In this document: piece after piece, positions 1 to 14,000 of the stretch | Position numbering within the stretch: the stretch's first letter is position 1 | How the letters are laid out: each line of letters begins with the position of its first letter | Source of the DNA: Akebia trifoliata | Taxonomy: Eukaryota > Streptophyta > Magnoliopsida > Ranunculales > Lardizabalaceae | Direction of reading: 5' to 3' | Assembly: GCA_017979445.1 (NCBI GenBank) | Contig: CM030715.1 | Location: forward strand, 31,307,756-31,371,755 | Length of the DNA stretch: 64,000 nt | Translations under genes and position numbers: made by a program | Notes under the pieces: generated by a model | Databases searched by the model: none | What the model was told of the DNA's origin: nothing | Seen by the model: only the letters and a program-made list of their open reading frames with translations

Positions 1-499
1 TTTCACGTACGATTTTTGCCGTATTCTAAATTGCTAACAAGGCTGGAAGCCTGGAACAACCTATTCTTCATGAACACCTTGATTCAATTCCAAAGAATTT
101 CCTGCGCTACCATATAGTATTCATCTCTACCTGGTGATAAAAAAGGGGAGAGTGGTGGGCTTTCTCCATTCTAAGCAATGATCAACTTTGACGTTATTGC
201 TAAAAGTCTATAGAAGTTAAGACATTGAGTTCTAACCATAGTATTAAATTTCATCATATTTCCACAAAATATATTAAAATTCCACAAGGTCTGACATAAA
301 ATTTTATAGGCAGTTTCTTTGTTATAAATATTTCGATGGAAATAACTATTCATTTCACGAAATAATATGGTCAATAGAGAATTTTGATCAAATTTTAGGA
401 ATAAAATTGCAATATTTCGGTGTAGAATTTCGACCAAAATATTCTATTTTTGAAAACAACTTTCTTAATAAAATTTATATATAACAAAAAATTTAAACT

Positions 500-905
500 A
501 GGTGTTCCAAAATATTCTTGTTTTGAAAACTGACATCTTCCTAAATCTCTTTTCTCCATTTGGACAGTTGTTTTGAATAGAAGTCTCACGATGGATAACT
601 TTATTCTTCGTGGTTTCATTTTCCCAAATTTTTGCTACCTTTGCAAGAGCGATAAGGCATCTGCGCTGATCATCTACTTTTCCATTGTTCAATTGCTCGT
701 GAAATCTGGTCTCACTTCTTAGTCTATTGATGCTACTCTTGCATTCTTATAAATATTTTTATTTCTTAGTCTTCCCATTAATCCATCTCCGCATCCTCAT
801 CTCTGCTACATTAAATCTATGAACTTGTCGCTTCTAGATCACCCACCATTCAGCTCCATAGAGCACAACCAGTTACACTTTTGTCTTATAATACATAATA
901 TTAAT
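500..905 (-). pseudogene. decayed LINE reverse-transcriptase C-terminal fragment
   Basis: Read on the minus strand, 760-875 gives LYGAEWWVI, a stop, then KRQVHRFNVAEMRMRRW and INGKTK. This is the hallmark tail of plant non-LTR (LINE) reverse transcriptases (usual form YGxExW...MSVAEMRMLRWMxGxTRKD). A stop within the motif and frame loss after GKTK show that it is dead. Further along the same strand, 500-690 stays open but I do not recognise it, so the left limit is uncertain. It lies just upstream of the IBA57-like exons, probably in an intron of that gene. Motif recognition is direct; extent is inferred. Confidence 0.75.
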
Positions 906-1057
906 ATATATATATTCATATTCCAATACCCACAGCAGCAGTGCTACTTTTTTCAAGTATCATAAGATGCTCCAAATTAGAGGGACCCAATTCAATCTTG
1001 TTATGGTCTTTGCAACCTATGAATTCCACATCTTTCTTTTGTTTTTTGGTGCTGCAG

Positions 1058-2714
1058 ATACCGGTTACGATCAAAACTTGAGATCGAGAATGTGGCTAAA
1101 GAATTCTCTTGTTGGCAACGTTTTGGTGGAAACCTTTCTAGCAGATCTACATCCACAGAAGAACCCGAGGCTGACGCTGTTGGCTGGGGTGGAGGAGTTG
1201 ATCATGCTGGCATGTCAGCATCAAGAGGAAACGCACTTGGATGGCAATGGTACAAGGATCCCAGATTGGAAACTCTTGGTTTCAGGGGGATTTTTCCATC
1301 CAATACAACACGTAAGTGTCAGTAGCTTGGTTCTTTCAATTCTGCCTACCCCCCCCCCCCCAATTGACAATTAGGTCAACCGAATCATATGCATTACTCC
1401 ACAGACTCCTCACTCGTTTGGTCTTTGAAGGTTCATTTTCCCTTTGCAGCACCGTTGGTTGAGTCGGACAAAGAAACCGATGAACAGAATTACCTTCAAT
1501 GGAGGTTAGAGAAAGGAGTGGCAGAGGGCTCAACGGAGATTCCAAAAGGTCTCTTTCTCCTTCCCTCTGTGTGTGGCACATACTATAGGTCCTTCACAAC
1601 TTTCTACGTGTCAGCTACTTAAGATTTTATCTCATAGTGCTTAAAGTTTATTCGATTTCAGTTAATAAAAACCGACAGAAATCCTTCCTTGAAGTCTATA
1701 TTCTACCAAGATTAGAGCATGGATTTCAAGGGAATGGACAAATTTAAGTTCCAACTTCAAGGGGGTTCGGTTAGGACTATTTATGTTGCATGCTTCTATC
1801 TTAATGCTATGTCATGTTTCATTTTAGGTTCTATCTTTGTTTTTAAATCCCTTCATTTAAGCGTGCTTACAAGTCCTTCCATTAAATTTGAAGCATTTTT
1901 GTCAGGTTTCTTCCCTCATTAATCATTGTGAAGAAGTTGGCCATCCTACTATTCAGACTTTTGTTCAATTGTTCAACCATCTAGTTTTTAATTTGTTCAT
2001 ATTCTTCCTTTTTAGGTGAGGCAATTCCACTTGAGTACAATCTTGTTGGTCTGAACACGATAAATTTTGATAAGGGATGCTACGTTGGTCAAGAATTCGT
2101 TGCTCGTACACACCACCGTGGTGTCATACGCAAGCGATTGCTTCCTCTAAAGTTCGTCAATGAGAGTGGAGAAGGTATTGTAAATGGTTTCTATTACGAA
2201 GGTTTAAAATCTTGTCTTGAGGCAATGTCTTAGTCAGGAGAATAACTAAGACCATCTCGACTTAAGACATTCAGAAACATTTAATGTTTCGAGGTTAATC
2301 TTTCGTTTCTCTTGACTAGAACATTCCAAGACAGTGCAAAACTTTAAATTATGACTATTACCATGTGCTAAGAACACCCAATTCACATTTAGTTTGTTCT
2401 GTTTTGACCATCAACTTGGTAAATTCTTGATAATTTTATTTCTGGTTTTTTTATTTTTTATTTTAGAAGTGAAGCAGAATGTTGCTCCAGGATCAGAAGT
2501 GATAGACATGTCATCCACCAAGAGAGTCGGGACTGTGACAACTGCAGTTGGGTGTCGTGGGATGGGTCTGTTGAGGTTGGAGGAGGCCTTCAAAGGTTCT
2601 TCAGATATGTTGAGCATCAATGGACAGGATGATGTGAAGGTTGAGGTCATTCGACCAGAGTGGTGGCCCATTGAATGGTTTCCAGAGCATCAACAGCACA
2701 CTGTAGTTGCTTAG
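1058..2714 (+). CDS. IBA57: IBA57/YgfZ-like Fe-S cluster assembly factor, 3' four exons (5' partial)
   Basis: Exons are 1058-1311, 1450-1548, 2016-2174 and 2467-2714, all with GT-AG borders, giving 252 residues to the TAG. The first exon seen opens in phase with [20 protein letters not shown]. The family signature follows as [19 protein letters not shown] (KGCYxGQE), and the C-terminal barrel holds [17 protein letters not shown]. In this COG0354/GcvT-related family the protein helps late [4Fe-4S] cluster assembly in mitochondria, using folate. The plant homologue is usually annotated as a mitochondrial transferase of the At4g12130 type. The folate-binding N-terminal half and targeting peptide must be encoded by an exon left of the window, because 1-1057 contains nothing matching it. 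Family assignment is strong; the mitochondrial location is from family knowledge. Confidence 0.92.
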
Positions 2715-3180
2715 AGTTCTTCTAGTGTAAAACACAATAGTGACTGACCTAGGTACCTCATCATCATTACTTACTCGAGCGCTTAAGGCGGCAACCCAAG
2801 TCTCCAGAGGGGAAAAAGTCACAAAGTACTATACATAAATTAACATGTTGTTTACTTCAATTTTTAATAAATTGGTTGTTCAGGGTAACAAATGTTGTCG
2901 TTGCTTTCTAGGGGTGAGAAAGAAACAAAAGGAAGAGATGGGAGTAATTTGGTCTCCTATTCTCCTTCCCTTATATTTTTAGTCTTATTTACTCCCTTTG
3001 TTTTCTTTCTTAATTTTATTCTTTTGATGATGGGATTATGTAGGGTTCAAAAGCTCTCTTTATCTTGAGCAATTAAAGTTTTATCAGAATAGTTATCTGA
3101 TTGTGTTTTCTCCATCAGTTTTATTTTATGTTTTATTTCAAGGTAAAATTAAGCTGAGAGAGGGTAAAGAGAGATAAGGC
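2715..3180 (+). other. 3' flank of the IBA57-like gene
   Basis: Probable 3' UTR with an AATAAA-type signal near 2867, followed by AT-rich DNA. No ORF or repeat is recognised here. Confidence 0.4.
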
Positions 3181-3184
3181 ATAA

Positions 3185-3440
3185 AAGCTGGATATGAGTA
3201 TATTCATATTCGAATTTTTTATTTTTATTTGAATCCATATCTAGATCTGAATTCAACTCAGATCCTATTAGTTAAAATCGTATCTGAATCATTTTATTTT
3301 TGCCAAATTCATAGCAAGATCCGACCTGATCGAATTAATTGATTTGGGTCAGATACATCCGATTTATTTTTAAAATTTAGATATACTTGAAGGAATCAAA
3401 TTCGTTAAATTTGGATTCAAATCACTCGGATTTCTGAGAT
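3185..3440. repeat. degenerate GAATTC/GATCCGA-rich repeat
   Basis: AT-rich tract with many variants of TTCGAATT, GATCTGAATTC and GGATTCAAAT. It resembles the subterminal sequence of the hAT-like element at 17518-18729 and the tract at 8212-8676. No ends or target duplication can be read, so it is treated as a decayed relative. Confidence 0.4.
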
Positions 3441-3699
3441 AATCATTATAATGAGAGAAGGTACAATAGACGTGCTTCAAAACCAAAATTTGGACTCCCA
3501 CAAATACCCTGATATTTATATTTAAAATTAATATTATCAATAAGATTATTTTAGTAAAAATTTAGTAAAACACCATCCCTATGATGAAGTTATCCTGATT
3601 TCTAAAATTATAAAAATATCTTTTTATTATATTTTGTCTTCAAAATCCCCTTGATTAATTTTTTAAATTAAATTAAATTATAAAAATCCTTTATAATAC

Positions 3700-3885
3700 A
3701 TGTGTGTTTGCACATGCCAATCTTCCCATACAAAAAATCAGCTCATTCGGAAACTTATAACCCATGTAGGATGAAACACATCAAAATGTTTGTACCTTTA
3801 TCGGTCCATATGATGAAAAGATCATTCTCACAAAAATCAGCCCATTCTGATTTGAGAAGATTATGGGTGAGATTTGACTCCTAAG
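3700..3885. repeat. Fold-A element fragment (degenerate)
   Basis: Contains the arm motifs CAAAAAATCAGCTCATTC, ATAACCCATGTAGGATGAAAC and AGATCATTCTCACAAAAATC of the Fold-A family, but outer ends and hairpin symmetry are lost. The short ORF here is only a read-through of the repeat. Confidence 0.6.
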
Positions 3886-4046
3886 TTGTTGTCCAATGCG
3901 TAAAAGATGCCAGTGAGACTCCTTGGGAGGTTCAAAGGATTGTCAACACACATCAAAGCAATTGTTGATGAGTTTTGAAGAAAATAACATAGATTTCTAC
4001 TACAGAGAAGGAAACGTGGTGTTGGCTGATTACTGGGTATGATTGA

Positions 4047-4532
4047 CAATAGGGGTGTCAATTGAGTTTTAGGCCTGCTACCCCGGCCCAACCTTCCCAA
4101 GCCAATAAGGATTAGGGCCTTCATAGTGAGCCCATAAAGGTGGAATTGGGCTCAATGATTTTAATTAAATCTTATAGAACTCTTCGTACAATATTTCATT
4201 AGATAAGTAAAAGTAAAACATATTGTTTAATTACAATTTAATTTTCATCTATTAGCTTTATAGGTTAATATGACATTAATTTCAAATTCGGTTGGTTAAT
4301 TGTCAAGCACGTAAAAAAAAACAATATTGGAAATTATATTTTTTCATTAATTTTTTTGAATGTTAGTAATTTTATATAGCCTGAACACATTAGCTGGGCG
4401 AAGGCGTAGTCGACTTAGGCCCAACAATGGAATAAGGCTAGTCAAGACAGAGGCAGCGCTACTTTAGGGCTGGGTTTGGACTCAACCAAGCCCAGCTCGA
4501 ACCCGCCCATTTTCAATTTAACTTTACACCTT
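4047..4532. mobile_element. hAT-like non-autonomous element (decayed)
   Basis: The left end AGGGGTGTCAATTGAG and right end TTTAACTTTACACCTTA are inverted and of the TAGGGGTGNCAA type used by plant hAT elements. The interior is rich in GGGCC and GGCCCAA words. No clean 8-base target duplication is visible, so limits are approximate. Confidence 0.45.
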
Positions 4533-4552
4533 AGAAAATGATAAAATTACTA

Positions 4553-5057
4553 GGGACCAACTAGTTGCACACCACTATCAATTGGTTGCACATCATCCTT
4601 AAAAACCCCTTTATTTTATTTTATAACCTATATTTTAACTTATTGCTTGCACTCCGATACTTAATATTGTAAGGTTTAAACTTTATTTTAACTTGTAGCT
4701 TTGTATTCTTTGCTCGTGCTCTATTTTGATCGTGTTTTGTGATTGATTTTGTTTGTATTCTCTTTGACTCCAATCTAATTAAGGCGCTAATTTCCTAATC
4801 TTTACTTAGAATTTAATCTGAACTTGTGTATTTCAAGAAAACATGATTTTGTAAATATGGTTCCGAAATGAAAAAAATATTTCTTGCAAAAATGATTGAA
4901 CTAGCAATAATTTTTTTGGATATAATTGAGAAGGAACAAATTTTTTTTTTATTTTATAAAAGGAGTGCAACATTTTTTAAATTATTTTTGGAGTGTAATC
5001 ATCCAAATGAAACGCAAAGGGGAATTTTTAAGTGATGGAGTGCAACTAGTCGGTCCC
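4553..5057. mobile_element. inverted-repeat element just upstream of the S13 promoter
   Basis: The left end GGGACCAACTAGTTGCAC and right end GTGCAACTAGTCGGTCCC form an 18-base terminal inverted repeat with one mismatch around ~0.5 kb of AT-rich filler. The flanks AATTACTA and AATTAAAA agree at 6 of 8 bases, a possible worn target duplication. No ORF inside. The right end is about 90 bases before the TATA-like box of the ribosomal protein gene. Confidence 0.6.
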
Positions 5058-5143
5058 AATTAAAAAATTGTTACTAAAGGACTCGAAAGGAATTTCAATA
5101 AAAGACAGATTTTATAAGGGTAGTTTGGCGAATTAGAATACAC

Positions 5144-5248
5144 TATAAATCCTAATTGGTTCACTGACCTAGGGTTTCTGCAAGAGCTTCTACAAGGATT
5201 TGGAGTTAGAGAAGAAGAGAGAGAGAGAGGAGTTCATCACAGATCAAC
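5144..5248 (+). promoter_or_regulatory. promoter and 5' UTR of the S13 gene
   Basis: A TATA-like TATAAAT lies at 5144-5150 and a TAGGGTTT (telo-box, reverse form of AAACCCTA) at 5170-5177. Telo-boxes are typical of plant ribosomal protein promoters. A GA-rich leader (GAGAAGAAGAGAGAGAG) runs into the ATG at 5249. The transcription start is not determined. Confidence 0.55.
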
Positions 5249-7426
<2,178 letters not shown>

Positions 7427-7739
7427 GTTACATTTTTATTTGTTGGGATATTGAAGTTTGGGGTGAAATAGATGCTACTGTCTTCGGGCGCAGCGGAAGT
7501 TTGCTTAGTATTTCACCCATGAGCACTCACATTTGTGTTTGAGGGTTAGTTAAATGAATGACTTAAAAGTGTTCATTTGTTCGTCTCAAGTGGAAATGGA
7601 AAAAAACCTTTTGATGTTCTGAAACTAATTACTTTTTTTTATTATTTTATTTTGAAAAAATGGATTCAATTGTTTTATTTTAATCTATATAAGATTATTA
7701 GTTATCAGCGCCTATTGCTTGTCGGGCCTATAGGTCCGG

Positions 7740-8200
7740 AACCCTTTCATAATAAAATAGAGGAAAATTACTTGAAAGGACCCTTGTGGAAGGGTTTCTT
7801 TCTAAATAATCCCTTACTTGATGGTAGCTTTGCACGACATGTAGTAAATATTTTCTTTTTAAATGGCTCTTGGATCTCATCTCTCACATGTCTCATGATT
7901 GAATGCCTTAACTTATTGAACTCATTGTTTTTATTCAAAAATTGAATTTTTGACTTTTTCTATCGAGTTTTAGAGATTTCATTTCTTTAGAAAGAAGTCA
8001 ATTTTAAAGGTTTTTTTAAATATTTTGACGATATATGTAAAAAAATTAAGATTTTTCAAAAAAAAATATTCCTCTTTTCAGTTTTTGGATGAAAATTGAA
8101 AAAGAATGATTCTTTTGGGTTGAAATCATCTAAATAAGTTATCTCAAATTTTTAATCGATCTCTCCATGTATTTTAGTTGAAATTTTTTTGAAAATGGGT
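7740..8200. repeat. dispersed repeat, inverted partner of 16740-17100
   Basis: The stretch around ATTCAAAAATTGAATTTTTGA, AGAAAGAAGTCAATTTTAAAGG and TTCTTTTGGGTTGAAATCAT matches the reverse complement of 16740-17080 in the same order. No terminal repeats or ORFs of a known element are seen. The ORF at 7577-7945 is low-complexity and not credible as a protein. Confidence 0.55.
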
Positions 8201-8211
8201 GAGTTTTACCC

Positions 8212-8676
8212 AGGGGACGAAAATTTGAATCCAATTCGAATTCGAAAAATTGAATATTATTTGAAAATTTTGGATATCGGATTTGAATCTGGATAGTTTT
8301 ATTTATTCGAACGGTTGCGGATTTGGATGTTTACATTTTTAATCTGATAATATCTGATTTAAAATAATATATGATATATATATATATATATATTATTTTA
8401 TTTGATTAATAATATAATATATTTTATTTTATTTATTATATAAATTATATAATATATATAATAAGTTTTTTTTTTTAAATAGTGAAAAATCAGTTGGATA
8501 AGGAAAATATTTATTTTTTTATATACAAATTATTCGAATTCTATCGGATTCGAATTCGGCTAGAGTTTTAGAACATCCATCGTATTCAAATTTGAATTTG
8601 GATATTAGATAAAAGTTTTGGATTTGATTTTAGATATTATTGTATCCGAATCGATAAGCATCTGTTGACAGTCCTA
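8212..8676. mobile_element. decayed hAT-like element, relative of the 17.5-kb element
   Basis: AT-rich tract with repeated TTCGAATTCG/GGATTTGAAT words and a right end CATCTGTTGACAGTCCTA, matching TCCGTTGACAGGCCTA at the right end of the element at 17518-18729. The left limit is a guess. It contains a short (TA)n run near 8376. Confidence 0.5.
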
Positions 8677-8859
8677 GTTTAGAAGTGGTGACCTTGGTTG
8701 TACTTATATTGTTGAGTTCGACAGTCAACAAGAAGTTGTGAATTCGATAGTAAATGGTGGAGGTGGTGAGTTCGACAATAAAAATTGTGAACTTGACACT
8801 AAATAAAATGGCTTGTGAGTTTCTTAGCAGCGAGCGACATTAAGAAAGAAAAAATTTAT

Positions 8860-9010
8860 AAAATGTCCCATCCAAGCTATTATACAAAACTACACATATT
8901 TATAGGGGATGTACAGTTGTATATCTCAAGGGAAAAAATCTATGGTTCTAACTTATGTCATGTGAGGGGGTATGTGTTAGAGGGGCATCAGAAAATCATG
9001 ACTCAATAAA
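8860..9010. mobile_element. Fold-B mini-element fragment
   Basis: Carries the Fold-B signature TTTATAGGGGATGTACAGTTG, AAATCTATGGTTCTAAC and GCATCAGAAAATCATGACTC. The family is an inverted repeat centred on a TGTACAG...CATAAATATG core; here mostly the right arm remains. The ORF over it is a read-through. Confidence 0.6.
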
Positions 9011-9105
9011 AAGAATAATGATGATGCATATGATAAATCATACAAAGAAAATGATCTATGGTTGTGTGCTGCCACATCAGCCATGTATAGACCGCATATG
9101 ATTTA

Positions 9106-9543
9106 TAAGGGATGGCAATCTCAACACGATCCACGACACAACACGTAATTAGTGGGTTTGGGTCATAATAGTATTAACCTGTATAACATGATTATTAAAT
9201 GGGTTGGATTTGGGTTCTAAGCATCAACCCGTCTAACCCGTTTAGACACGTTTAGTTATTCTGTAGTGTAATTTTAAATATATCAACAATTTAAATTACT
9301 TTTTTTTTTTAGAATTTTTTCATAATACATTTTTTATAAAATTCTAAAAAATATAAATAGTGTTTTAATATATTTTTAAATTAATTAACGATAAACCTTT
9401 ATAGTTTAGAAATAAAAAAGACTTTTCTTAATAAATTATCTCCTCACCATAGAGATCATCCACACCAAAAATCAACCTATTTCAAAACTTCTAATCCATG
9501 TAGGACAAAACACGTTGGGTAAAGTGTAGGATGGTGAACGGGA

Positions 9544-9582
<39 letters not shown>

Positions 9583-10110
9583 CCATTAAAATAAAGAGCT
9601 ATGTAGTGTTTAATTCTTAATATTGACAAAATTACTCTCAACAAGATTTAAGATCTTACCAAGTAAGATTATTATGTCTCATGTGATAATGAAATACATG
9701 TTGCTTAACCAATAATAATAGTGACAATAATAATAGTATTGAAAAACACTTTCGTTACTAAGTTAGTAAGAAAAGTTTTATAATCAAATCAACTTATGTC
9801 ATCTAAAAACATGATCTGATGTCATATGATTGTAAAGGACAAAATTCTACAAATTTTAAAGAAATTTTTTTTTTAAAAAAAATTATCTTTCACTATTGAA
9901 CTTAATTTACGATTATGTAATTTTATTTTTAATAATGATATTTTATTTTTAGTGGTGAAAATGAAATTTATTCTTTTCAATAAAGATTAGAGTTTTATTA
10001 GATAGGTTATATATGGATTGAGTCAAATATACTTAATTATAAATTAATTGAGTTTGGATTTGATAAATTTTCATAATTTCCTTACCTCAACCCGGCCCAT
10101 TGCCACCCCT
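9106..10110. mobile_element. non-autonomous hAT-like element, ~1.0 kb
   Basis: The left end TAAGGGATGGCAATC and right end GGCCCATTGCCACCCCT are inverted and of the TAGGGGTGGCAAT type. The flanks ATGATTTA (9098-9105) and ATCATTTA (10111-10118) are an 8-base target duplication with one mismatch, as expected for hAT. No transposase ORF. A Fold-A right arm and a (TA)n tract (9440-9580) sit inside it, as does a copy of the repeat at 15100-15300. Confidence 0.75.
9440..9580. repeat. Fold-A right arm with (TA)n tract, nested in hAT element
   Basis: CTCCTCACCATAGAGATC, then CATGTAGGACAAAACACG, GGGTAAAGTGTAGGATGG and the end GAACGGGACTC match the right arm of the complete Fold-A copy at 13091-13471. 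About 17 TA units follow (9548-9580). The left arm is absent. Confidence 0.75.
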
Positions 10111-10118
10111 ATCATTTA

Positions 10119-10700
10119 CTGTGAGCATTCATCACGACTCACATAGAAATCAAGGTGTTTTGACGACCTATTGAGGTGGAATTTGAATTATTTAAAAACA
10201 ACTAGAAGTTAGGGCATTTAGGTCTAAAAAAACAGAAGACCTAGGTCAAGTAGTATGTAATCAGTGTAACCGTGTAAAACACGGCTCATCTCTATTATTA
10301 ATCACAATTAGTCTAGGACCAAAACGTATCTTCGGACGGACGGACAAACAGACGAGTTAGGCGAGTCAGATCGGATTGAACAAGTCAAATCACTAAAAAC
10401 GAGTCAATATACCAATTTTTGGATAGAGAAATTTATGATCACTCTCTCTCTCTCTCTCTCTCGGCAGTCGGCTCCGGAGGAATTCTCCATGGTTTTGTCA
10501 AAACGTGACTTCTATCTTGCTGTAAGGGTTTCTTCTTCTTAAAACATCATTGATCGACTGGCCGAGATTTTCAAAACATGCGGGAGATTACTCGGATTTT
10601 GGACGAGTCAATGTTTTGAACTATTAATATTGATTGATCATCTTCCCGAGTCATCACGGTCTCGGACGAGTTTTAAAAACAACTAGTATTTTGCTTGCAC
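10119..10700. other. intergenic DNA upstream of TPT1 copy A
   Basis: No gene. It includes a (CT)n run near 10441-10461 and, from about 10600, the start of sequence shared with the upstream of copy B (GTCTCGGACGAGTTTTAAAA), marking the left end of the older A/B duplication. Confidence 0.5.
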
Positions 10701-10702
10701 CA

Positions 10703-10853
10703 TTGAGTCGTGCTGGAGTGACCTCACATCGCAGTCGCACACATTGACGTGAAAGTGTATGGGAACATTGATACTTTTCCTGTTTTCCACAAGTTTGGAA
10801 AATTATCTATGGTTGACATAGACTTTCACGTCAGGGTGTGAGATGCGAGGTCC
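10703..10853. mobile_element. Fold-C inverted-repeat element upstream of copy A
   Basis: The left arm begins TTGAGTCGTGCTGGAGTGAC and the right arm GACTTTCACGTCAGGGTGTG is a partial inverse of GACGTGAAAGTGTATGGG. The matching upstream of copy B (18950-18985) passes directly from ATTTTGC to CAAACATTCGATCGAT, so the element inserted after A and B separated. Related copies lie at 62081-62248 and 63163-63330. Confidence 0.6.
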
Positions 10854-11003
10854 CAAACATTCGATCGATATTGACTTACGAAAGCGCAATTGGACTTGGC
10901 ATTTTCCTGCGTTTATAAGTTCTCTTCTCACTCTTAAACACTTCTACTAGTCCTCCTAACATTACTAAAACAGCTAAATTCAGATTTTGGAGCACTAGTT
11001 TTA

Positions 11004-14000
11004 ATGGAGAGGAACCACCCATCTTACTCTTCCTTCTCTGCTTCTGCTCATCGAAGGTAACTGTAAACTGTCGCTACCTCTCAAAATCCTAATCCTCTAA
11101 TCGATTTCTTTCTTCTGTTATCTTATTTTTCGGTAGTGGTGGTAGAGGTAAGGGTTTGGAGATGAGAGATGAACAACAGCGATCAGGAGGTGGAGTTGGA
11201 AATGGAGATACCAAAGATCAAATTGACGCTCTTGGTAAACTCTTGTAAGTTTTATTATTTTATTTTTTGAATCTGCTTTTGTTTTACGTGCAAATTATAT
11301 ACATGTTCCAACACTTAGGGTCCTGTTTGGAGGAATTTTTTAGGTTTGGGTTAGAGTGTGTTGGTAACTTTGTGCAATAGAATTGATAATGTGTTGGTAA
11401 CTTTGTGTAATAGAATTGAAAATAGCTGATTTTATTTATTTATTTTTAATGAAAATTTTCAGGATGTGTATTCTGCGCCATATGGCGTCTGAGTTGAATT
11501 TGGATATGCGGAGTGATGGATATGTCAGGGTGCAAGATTTATTGAATTTGAATATGAACACTTTGGCAAACATTCCCTTAAGATTGCACACAACTGATGA
11601 TATTAGAGAGGTGGGTTGGATTTCTTTAATTCTTCTATTTTAATTCTTGTTCATTAAAATTTAAATTTACTCATGTTTTGGAGGATAAGACTCCCTATAG
11701 CAAAGTTACATCTTTGAAGTTTTATCAGTTGTAAATCATGCGAGCGAGTTCGACATGTAAATAGGACAGAATACTTGCGGTCAAGCCGATCTTGGACATA
11801 CATGGGTGGGTTTTTGGGCTAAGATTTTGAGACCTGACCTATTGACAATCAACTTTACATAACGAACAAAAAAAAAAGTATGTTTGGTTTCAAGGTAAAG
11901 GCTTTGCTAAAAAAAAATTTAGCCTCTTTAGAAACCAAGTTTTGAGTACAGTAGCCAAGGATGGTGTTCATCTTCTAAAATTGTTCCTGCCAAAATATAA
12001 AATTCTTGCTGTTCTTGCTGAAATTATGCTGCAAAATTGCCTTTGTGACCAAACACTCCCTTGAAGGAAGCCAGCTCGAAGAACCCGTGGTGGTTTTATT
12101 TATGATTACAATATTGCATATCAATGTAGCATAATTTTTGTATCTATGAAGCTGTTTTTGAGTGAAAAGGGAATACTTCTTTTCTGGATTATATTTATTT
12201 GGTGGAGAGTTGATAAAATAACCAAGTCAGCTGTTCATTTTTCAGGCAGTTAGGAAGGACATTAAGCAGCGGTTTAGCCTTTTGGAGGAAAATGGGGAGT
12301 TGTTAATACGTGCAAACCAAGGACACTCTATAATGGTAATATTTGAATTTTTTTTTTTTTTACAACTATTTGTTATATTCTGTTTATAAATGTTAATTTG
12401 TTTAGTGTTCCACCTTTTTTTGCAGGCTATTGAATCTGAAAGATTATTAAGGCCAATCCTTTCCTCTGAAGAAGCTCCAGGTAAAGATGTTGAAAGCACC
12501 AAATCTGTTTTCTCAACTTTTATTGTGATGTATTGTGTCTATTCTTTTAGATCATAACTTGATTTATGGATTGGCTCACATCTAATTTGTACTTAATATG
12601 CAGTATGCGTACATGGAACCTATAAAAGGTATCTGGCCTCAATTTTGCAGTCTGGCCTCAAACGCATGAAAAGGTTGCATGTTCATTTCTCTATTGGCTT
12701 GCCGACAGATGGATATGTAATTAGTGGTACAGTTTGAATGATCCCTTTCTTGAATATTGATTTCATTACAAACGATCACGTTTGGTAATGCGGACAAACA
12801 CATTTACAATGTTTTCTTCATTTTTGTGTATTTACCTTTTTTAATGTTTCAGATCTTTTTCCCCAGTTTTTTAAATGATTACATGGCATGACATGCTTGT
12901 TTTCAAAGATAAGATGACCATTACCCTGTTTATAGCTCAAATTTCAGTCAAGATCATACTTTCATAGGTATTTAGACTTCTTTCAAGATTCCATCTTGAA
13001 AAGCATTCCTTTTATCCAGCATGATTGGCTTGTCTTCTTTTTGACCATTAAACCAAATATCTAAGATCACCAATACAGTTTATTTTAATTGGGAAATGTT
13101 CAATGCCCTACACTTTACCCTACGCTTTACCAAATGTGTTTTGTCCTACATGGGTTGAAGGTTTTGGAATGGGCTGATTTTTGGTGAGGATGATCTTTAC
13201 TGTTAGAAGATCCTCCTCACCAAAAATCAGCCCATTCCAAAATTTCTAGCCCCATGTTTACAAGTTGAAAAATCGTGGACCGTCTATTTTTTGTAGATTA
13301 TTTTTTATGGGCTTAGAAGTTTTGGAATGGGCTGATTTTTGGTGAGGATGATCTCCTCACCGAGGAGATCATCCTCACCAAAAATCAGCCCATTCCAAAA
13401 CTTCTAACCCATGTAGGACAAAACACATAGGGTAAAATGTAGGGTAAAGCGTAGGGTGTTGAACGGGACCCATTTTAATTAGCCCTGCTACTTGGGGTTT
13501 TTTTGTTTCCTTCTAACTAATTCTTTGTCAAGGCAAGCAAATTATTCTTTAAAAGAATCTTAAATTTTTTTTTTTTGGGTAGGATAAGTTAACTAGCTAT
13601 CTGACACACATGCCACTGATCTTTTTGAGGATTCTAGAAATGGGTTTCTATTTATTTTTTCAAATAGCTTCGAGTAGCATTAATTTGAATGTAAGAAATA
13701 TTATAATTTGACAACTCCTTTTGTATTATTATTTAGATGTTTAATAAACAGAAATTTCAATATCTTTAAGTTCACTTCAACTCCTGAAGTGGGACTTCGT
13801 TAAATTATTTTCATCTGCAAAAGAAATAAATGCGTTGAAGTGCCAACTTAGCTAAGTCGTTAGTAAGACGTGTGAGGTGTCGTTCTCACATGCTTGGTTC
13901 AAACTCCTTTGAACCCAAATTCACTTGCTAACCAGTTAGACCTATAAAAAAAAAAAAAAAAAAAAACATTGACTATCTTCTCACACAAAACCAATTTATC

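Noticed and set aside
1..499. Search for the missing first exon of the IBA57-like gene
   Set aside because: No open frame matches the folate-binding N-terminal half; the sequence is AT-rich and interrupted, so the exon is taken to lie left of the window.
13849..13907. Possible tRNA gene (box A and box B present)
   Set aside because: No cloverleaf can be drawn, a poly(A) tail follows, and it sits in an intron in three copies: SINE-like, not tRNA.
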